Part shown: positions 57,511 through 64,000 of the stretch, piece after piece | Layout of the letters: the number at the start of each line of letters is the position of its first letter | Position numbering within the stretch: position 1 is the first letter of the stretch | NCBI GenBank assembly: GCA_023374045.1 | Contig: CM041776.1 | Coordinates: forward strand, 45,886,171 to 45,950,170 | Origin: Limonium bicolor | Taxonomy: Eukaryota > Streptophyta > Magnoliopsida > Caryophyllales > Plumbaginaceae | Length of the DNA stretch: 64,000 bases | Direction of reading: 5' to 3' | Position numbers and translations under genes: made by a program | The notes under the pieces: model-generated | Told to the model about the DNA's origin: nothing | The model's database searches: none | The model's input: the letters and a program-made list of their open reading frames with translations, nothing else

Positions 57511-58857
57511 ATGTCTGGGGGAACTAGAGGGCGTGGTACTGGTAGAGGTGGAGGCGGTGACCCTGTGATTCAAGGTGTTGCAGAGACGATTGCTGCTGTT
57601 CTTGCACAGCTGGGTACTCAAATAGGAGGAGCACCAGCCCACCCGCCACAGCCCAGGGAAACGAACTAGCTGAAGTCAGTTACCGAGACCCGACCACCTA
57701 CATATTCTGGGGAGCCAGACCTCGTAGCTTTGGAGAGATTCATAGTTGAACATGAGAAGGCCTACGAAGCTTTACAAGTACCTGCCAACCAGAAGGTTGT
57801 CATTGCTGCTTTCCATCTGAAGGATGCAGCCAGCACTTGGTGGAGGTTGGTCAAGGACCATCACCTGGCTACGCCCGACTTTTCGTGGGCTGCCTTTGTC
57901 GAGTTACTGAGGGGGAAGTACTACCCAGCTCATCTTAAGCAGAAGAAGCGCCATTAGTTTGAGACATTATCTCAGGGAGGTCTGACCGTGGATAAGTACT
58001 ACGCTCGATTCATTGGTCTGCTGGACTTTATCCCCGGTGTTGATTACTCAGAGACCATTAAGATCGAGAAGTTCCGGGGAGGACTATTGTTTCGCATCCA
58101 GATGGCGATGGGTGCTACCCTCTACACTACCATCCAGGTATTAACAGGAAAGCCATAAACTCTCTACTTACTACATTACCGTTTAACGTTGTGAGAACTT
58201 ACCAATGAGATTCCAGGAGTGTTATGACGCTGCCTTGAGGACGGAGCTAATGCTCCAGACTCGGGAAGAGACTCTCGGGGCCAAGAAGAGAAAGAACCCT
58301 GAGGGAGAGTCTGAGGTTGGAGGAGTATCTCCAGGCGATAGCCAGAAGAAGGGAAAGTAAGACTTATCCCATTCTAAACTACTTATCATATTAGATACCT
58401 TATGAATGCTGACCCGAAACCTTAAACAGGAAATTCTTTCAAAAGAAAGGGCAGCAGGGTCACCAGGGAGCGAAGGGAAAGAGCCCGCCTCCTAAGGGTG
58501 AGAACACCTACCTCTTAAATTGAATTGTGACCTTAACCTTTATATCATCAGATTTTGACTTAAACTATACTACCATTAGGCACCGGACAGCCCCATTGCC
58601 ATTTCTATTGCAAGCGTTGTGGGAAGGACCATCCTGGGGTCGACTGCGAAGGCCGCAAAGTTGAGTGTCGATACTGTAAGAAAGAGGGCCACCGGGAGTT
58701 CGAGTGCTGGATGAATCCGGAGAGCCGCAATTACAGGCCACCAAGGAATACTCAGAAGACCTCAGCTGGAGGATCTGGAGTACCACGAGGCGGTCAGGAT
58801 GGCCAGACATCTACTGATGCTGGAGCCCAGAGAGGCAAGGGAGTAGATAGGGCATGA
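57511..58857 (+). CDS. gag: Gag of element F, four exons
   Basis: Inferred exons 57511-58137, 58217-58356, 58430-58497 and 58580-58857 join in frame to 370 codons plus stop. Exon 1 starts MSGGTRGRGTGRGGGG and includes the capsid region (ASTWWRLVKDHHLATPDFSW, FVELLRGKYYPAHLKQKK). It has two in-frame TAG codons: at 57667, where element C has Trp, and at 57955. Exon 2 is basic (GAKKRKNPEGESEVG), exon 3 is short and Lys/Gln-rich. Exon 4 carries two zinc knuckles, CKRCGKDHPGVDC and CRYCKKEGHREFEC. Unlike the other gags here, no frameshift breaks it. Confidence 0.8.
58138..58216 (+). other. Gag intron 1 of element F (79 nt, phase 0)
   Basis: ATCCAG|GTATTAAC ... GATTCCAG|GAGTGTTAT. An alternative acceptor AG at 58209 would break the homology with C. 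Position and phase equal those of C intron 1. Confidence 0.75.
58357..58429 (+). other. Gag intron 2 of element F (73 nt, phase 2), not in C
   Basis: GTAAGACTTA ... TTAAACAG. It contains an immediate in-frame stop if unspliced. In element C the corresponding region is continuous coding sequence. Confidence 0.72.
58498..58579 (+). other. Gag intron 3 of element F (82 nt, phase 1)
   Basis: AAGG|GTGAGAACACC ... ACCATTAG|GCACC. Matches C intron 2 in position and phase and connects the basic region to the zinc knuckles. Confidence 0.75.
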
Positions 58858-60940
58858 GTGCCCTGAACACTGTGAGACCGCTGGTGGAAGACTTATGTTT
58901 AGTATGTTATGTACTACCTTGGATATTAGACAGAGACATGTTATAAATATGTGGGAGTTTGTCACTGACCACTTGCCTTTTGTGTGTGACTTTTGGGATT
59001 AGTTTGTGAACTCGATGAGAGTGACCTTTTGAGACCTTGACGGATTATATATATGAACAGGATGTTAAAGCTTACATTATCATGTAGCCCATACTCGATG
59101 ACACAGAGTCAATGAGACCGGTAATTACTGAACCAGAATTTCCACCTGCATGGCGCACTTGCTAGTGCAAGCGCTATGACAAGTAAACCACTGAAATTTC
59201 CATCTGCTTTGCGCACTTGACAGAGCAAGTGCTGCAACTGCAACTACTACTTTTTAGTATTTATTATATATATACCAAAAAAAATGTTTTTCAAACTTTT
59301 TCATACAAACCCTGAGATTAGAAACTTATGCAACTATGGAAGGACCGTTAGTCCAACCACTACAACTGGAGGAATTATACAGCCACTATGATTGTAAACC
59401 ACACCAGTTTAAATTGTTTGGGAACTTTCAGACATGGTTTATTAGCCAAACACCATCAGTGTATACCCGCATTTAATGCTAATCACTACTAGTGATGAAT
59501 GTTTAGTCCTTATGGACAAGCATACCCTTTGTAGATGCACCACCGTTAGTGAGGATGGTTGGGTAATGAAGAGCCAAGTTGCTCAGGCTATTATGCAATC
59601 TGCAGTACATCCAATTAAAAGGATGAGGGAATAAATATGAACTATGGATGAGATATGATCATGATAAATAGGGAGGAAAGGAACATGTGTTGTACTCAAC
59701 GAGATCGAATTAAGAGAACCAAGTTTGTTAAATATAGCACATATTTTACTTACAAGCCGGCGTTATGGCTTATGGCTTATGGCTTATGGCACGAATTACC
59801 ACTGATGCCACTAGGGCAATAGCACTTACAACAAGATAACCGATAGCATGAACTAATAAACAACCAAAAGAGGAGGAAGGGAAAAGAAAAAGAGGATATC
59901 CATCAAAGGGAGATTGACAACAGAATACTTCACAATAACCGTGTGACAGACATTACCAGTTTACTAAATGAGACATGGGACGACCGCACTCCGATAGGAG
60001 CATGTGGGCCTGACAGACTTATTTATGAGTTAGTCGGGTAAGTAGTAATGTATCAGTACGGTACCCCATGCAAGTAGACAAGTAGTGTTAGGAACACGAG
60101 AAGTAGTCAACTCCGTACTACGGACAGTACGACAGATTACCTCGAAGATGGACGAGAAGAGCCGCAGTTAAACCAACGGGTTAGAGAAATCAAGGACTTT
60201 CAACAGAGAACAGTAGACAGTATACAGTGAAGACAAGGAAACCTTTTAAGGACGTGAACACTAAGCATAGGAACATGGAAACCCATTATGGATGAAAATA
60301 TGTAGAACCCTCATAAGGATCGAGCAAACTTTTGCAATCCAGAGAAAATCTACTAGATGATGTGAACATAAACGCGTGACTACGCAATGATGAGAGACAA
60401 GCTAAATGCTAGCAGATACCTTAAGCAGGAAAAAAAATGGACTTGTAATGTACCACTGACATGATAATTCGCTCATCTTATCTGTTTGACTCTTTAGATA
60501 TTAGCTGCTGAGAGTTTACGCCTCTGCACTTTGTAGGACTGAGTGTTTTGGTATTGCACTTGTGCAGTTATTAATCTAGTGGGAATACAGGAAGATGCAA
60601 TGGATATCAACACGAGTATGTACCAAGAACTACACCAGTGTGTTACTCTGGAACAAAACCACCAGGAGACATGGATGACAAACATCATCTTTGTGGACAT
60701 ATAGGCTGGTACGTCTTAGTATTACAAAGACAAGTGCAAAGAGCACTAAGTACTAATAGTAGCCAATGTCATATTACATCTCAAGCTGAATATCAGTGAG
60801 AGAAGACACACGCATGTATGCTAGTGATCCAAATGAGAGGATACACAGCAATGGGAAAAGGCAAACTGAGCCTATGTTCATGGGTCTGCACCTCATACGG
60901 AGCGAGTGGGCCCATTAGAACGAACTTAGGAGAGAGCACA
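58858..60940 (+). other. Degraded or replaced pol region of element F
   Basis: No RT, RNase H or integrase motif is readable in any frame. It contains a diverged duplication with TGCGCACTTG (near 59150 and 59210) and a GCTTATG short tandem repeat at about 59765-59790. It may be heavily mutated pol or unrelated filler. Confidence 0.5.
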
Positions 60941-60949
60941 AATAATTCA

Positions 60950-61110
60950 GTGCCTCACCTTTATGTATTGTGGAGCCCAGATGGGCTAGAGTCATACCCG
61001 TCTCTCTGACATGAGGATAATCCAGAGTTGGAGAACTCTATGAGAGCCAAGTATCCAGCGCTCCTTGTTGAGCGGCTGTTGAATACTTGTGGGGTACGGG
61101 GGCGTAACCC
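60950..61110 (+). pseudogene. Relic of the pol C-terminus (chromodomain tail) in F
   Basis: YVLWSPDG and then, in another frame, ELENSMRAKYPALL resemble KVLWSNQD and LEDKMKAKYPSLF at the end of the C integrase. It is followed by the same GTACGGGGGCGTA inverted repeat and polypurine-like run, so F once had, or derives from an element with, a full pol. Confidence 0.6.
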
Positions 61111-61130
61111 TTTTTAAGGGGGGTAGTGCC
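61111..61130 (+). other. Internal polypurine tract of element F
   Basis: TTTTTAAGGGGGGTAGTGCC, a near copy of the tract at 61762-61780, located right after the pol relic as in C. Confidence 0.6.
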
Positions 61131-61138
61131 TCTTGGCT

Positions 61139-61273
61139 GTGCACGTGTGTGCACTAAGTTTTTGTTTGTTTCGTATGCATTGCATACAAAGAATTGGTGG
61201 TGTGCGGGGCATACGAGGTTTGTTTGTTTAGTATGCATGGCATACAGTGAATTGTTTCGTATGCATGGCATAC
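61139..61273 (+). repeat. Cluster of four small inverted repeats in F 3' region
   Basis: GTGCAC-GTGT-GTGCAC at 61139-61154, GTATGCA-T-TGCATAC at 61173-61187, and GTATGC-ATG-GCATAC at 61231-61245 and 61259-61273. All arms are perfect. They lie between the two polypurine tracts. Confidence 0.7.
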
Positions 61274-61761
61274 AGTGAATTGGTTTTGTTGGTTATGGTT
61301 GGTACGCGGGGCGTGCGTTGTTTGGTTTGTTTGTGTGTGATGTACACTTGTATGTATGTATCTTATGAGATACCTGTATGAATATTGTGTTTACACCCAT
61401 GTGTGTAACACTTTTCTTATGCTATTTGTGATATGTATTCATATTGCTTTATAGAATGATTACATATGGTATCGCCTAGATACGAAATGAATCATTAGAT
61501 ATGGAATGTGGAACGATGGTATGTTATGGACACCTCGGGGAGGTTGTCAGGGATGGTAGAACTGATAGGAAATGATGGTGCTGATGGATCACCTATATCC
61601 ATATATGATTTGAACTAACTCCACAAAGTGAGGGCTATGTGCTGTATAAGCGCAATACGATGTGTGTAAATGATATATCACAAAGATATACATTATGGGA
61701 ATAATGGGTAGTTATACATTTATATACTTACCTATTTGATTAAGTGACTTCGGGATGAAGT

Positions 61762-61780
61762 CTTTTTAAGGGGGGTAGAT
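61762..61780 (+). other. Polypurine tract of element F
   Basis: CTTTTTAAGGGGGGTAGAT abuts the 3' LTR start at 61781 and equals that of element C. Confidence 0.85.
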
Positions 61781-64000
61781 TGAAATATCCCAAACTAATA
61801 AATATGGATTAAATATCTAATCACATTGATTAAGGCCTAAACATGCCTTAAAAGTCAACTAAGAACAACAGTGGTCAACACAAAGCAAGATGTTGCACCT
61901 TTTGACTGTTTAGGGTAAATAAATACCCAAATGAACTTCTTAGGACCTAAAAATTTGTCCTAAGCTTATTAACACATAACTAAACATATTACAATCGTTG
62001 GAAAACACTCCAACACAAATAACAAGCATTTACATGCTTCAAGGTTAAGAAGGGCAAAAATGTGCTCTAAGAAACCTTAAAGGTCTAATGACCTATAAAT
62101 GATATAAAATTGGATACCATGATCAAATATCATGTAAGGAACACAACAAAACCGTTCTCAAAGAAAAACAAGCTCAGAAACACCTGGCGACACGCTAAAA
62201 CTCCTTAAAGCACGTTTTTGTGTAACTGCCTTCTAAAATGGTTTTTAATGGGCTTAAAGGTCATAATTACCTTTAAATATGATAATATATCATATTATAT
62301 CATATTAGGAATTTAATTCCAGAAATTTACAAATTTTTACAAATTTAATATTAAAATATTAATAAAACCCTAAAAGGGGGCCGACTTGAGTCAATATTGA
62401 CTAAGAATGGTCAAGAGGTCAAAGTTTGACCCCTTGGACCACATGAGGTCGACAGCCACATGAAACGGAGGCTAAAAATCACCACTTGCACATATAAAAG
62501 ACAAGCTCCAACACCATTCCATAAATTAAGGACTACTTTTACCTTTTTAATACAATAATGTATATATTCAACTTGGCTCCTTATTTGAATGACTCAGCCT
62601 TCAAAAAACGTGTGAGACCCCTCCAGCCCCTCCAATAATCGATGGCAGCCTGCTTAGGTGAGTCATCAAGCACCAATACATTAAACAAAGAAGAAAATGA
62701 GTATTAAGGCAAATTTGACCTACTTTTCTCATTTGCCTTGCTTCCCAACGACTCAAGGCCTTCTCCATCCTCTCTTGGCTTCTCCAAGTCGTGGCTAACA
62801 CACCAAGAACATAGAAGAACACCTTGCTACCTAGGTAAGCTTAATTAGTCATTTTATGTTCAATTTCTTCACAAATCTTTCTCCTTTCGGTGGATCTAAG
62901 CATCAACCACTTCCATCCATGGATCTAGGTTGTTTTGGAGGTCAAATTAAGGACAAATCTCGGCCATAACAGGGGAAGAAGGTGGAGAAACCCAAACTTG
63001 TTCTTAAGGTACAAAAATGTGCTTTAAGCACTTATCTTTTGATTCTCTTTAGATCCGGTTGTAAAACCTGTTCTCCTAGCCTTATAATCTTCTTCTCAAC
63101 ATACTTATTCAGTGGATCTATCAAGAGCTTCAAGGTATAGCCAGATCCAAGCCAAAAACACCATTTTTGGCATTTTAAACAAGGTAAAAATTTGCCACCT
63201 TCGAATCTAAGTTATACCAGTTTTAAGCCTTGGTTTAGTAGCTCTTTTGACACTCTTACTCTTCTGTAAAAACAGGCCGAAGAGTACTTGTTCTTACCTT
63301 GTTGTTCTAAGGTAAATCTTACCTTGAAATATACATTAAAACACTTCTTATGGTTAGATCTTGCTTGGAGACTAACTATGCCTTGATTTCTGTTTGAAAA
63401 CATGTAAAAGAAGCTTTGGAAATTTTATTCCTAAGCTGGCCGAACCAAACAAGGCTTTATCTAAGCAAAAACAAGGTATAAATCACTTAAACCTTCACTT
63501 GGTACATTAATATGTGTTTATACATATTTGAATAATATGTGCCGTGAGTGAACAAGGATATTAAGGTCTTATTTTGACCTTAGGTGATTAAGGAATGGTT
63601 TGGTAAATTTTATAACTAATTAAACAAGCATAATTGTCAAATTTAAGACATTATGTGGAAAATTGGTAATTAATGGAAAGATATGGGAGAGGCCGAAAGT
63701 TTAATGCATTTTTGGACATTTATGTGTAATTTATTTTGTAAGCCAATGTTTGTAATAAGGCCAAGTACTTTAGGCCATTTTATTTATGCATTTATAAGCT
63801 CTTAATTAAGTTTAAGTGGTGAAAATGCATTACCGAAAAGAAATGGGGTATTAGGTGTAATTAAATTAAATTTGGGGGCTATATATTAATAAGGCCAAAA
63901 TTTAGAGGTTTAAAGGAGTTTAAATAAAAATTATAAGATTTTATAAAGTTTTGGGGTTAAATGGTAATTTCTAAAAAGTATGGGTGCAGACCGTAATTAT
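61781..64000 (+). repeat. 3' LTR of element F, right-truncated by the window
   Basis: Matches 49749-51408 and 53508 onward, without S2. The empty insertion site of S2 is at 63436-63440. Confidence 0.93.

Larger units (their letters stand above)
49749..64000 (+). mobile_element. Tekay-like element F with giant LTRs, right end outside window
   Basis: Repeated sequence beginning TGAAATA(C/T)CCCAAACTAATAAATATGG in blocks at 49749 and 61781 defines its two LTRs. The internal region (57278-61780) has a tRNA-Met primer-binding site, intron-containing gag, a degraded stretch, a trace of the pol C-terminus and a polypurine tract. With no RT or integrase it would depend on other elements. The five bases before it are CCTTC. 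Confidence 0.88.

Noticed and set aside
58565..58965. Minus-strand ORFs opposite gag exon 4 of F
   Set aside because: Shadows of the zinc-knuckle coding strand.

Overview
This window is plant nuclear DNA made almost entirely of LTR retrotransposons inserted into one another. I see no ordinary host gene, rRNA, tRNA or CRISPR array. The plant assignment rests on Athila-like, Ogre/Tat-like and Tekay-like chromovirus coding regions, and on primer-binding sites matching plant tRNA-Asp and initiator tRNA-Met. Ogre/Tat elements are typical of flowering plants, probably a eudicot here. I cannot name a species. Such density suggests gene-poor, perhaps pericentromeric, chromatin.

Layout. (A) 1-7190: Athila-like element with a gag relic and an unusual acidic-repeat ORF but no pol; its 5' LTR is cut by the window start. 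(G) about 7191-29801: decayed Ogre/Tat element with a minisatellite-rich putative LTR, DUF7745-like ORF1, gag, protease, G-patch and a broken reverse transcriptase. It is interrupted by (B) 11116-19673, a complete Tekay-type chromovirus with 5-bp target duplication CAACC, and by (S1) 24760-26831, a solo LTR with duplication GGAGA. (E) begins at 29802 inside the G reverse transcriptase: a reverse-oriented Athila-like element with no gag or pol, encoding only the acidic-repeat ORF. (C) 30848-44703 lies inside the E LTR: a reverse-oriented Tekay-type chromovirus with 3.7-kb LTRs, carrying an AlkB-type dioxygenase reading frame between gag and protease. (D) 47716-49748 is a partial reverse Tekay-like LTR in the E leader. 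(F) 49749 to past the window end is a relative of C with 5.4-kb LTRs, an intron-containing gag and almost no pol. (S2) 51409-53502 is a solo LTR inside the F 5' LTR, with duplication CTGGC and an intact empty site in the F 3' LTR.

The strongest observations are: the AlkB-like frame in chromovirus C; gag introns shared in position and phase by C and F; primer-binding sites folded into a 24-nt hairpin with a compensatory change between C and F; and arrays of 22-nt GTCCG-N12-CGGAC inverted cassettes in the LTRs of unrelated families (Athila-like A and E, Tekay-like B), with a 73-bp-periodic version in C. Most coding regions carry one-base frameshifts. Many differences between paired LTRs are also homopolymer-length changes, so some breaks may be assembly error rather than decay.
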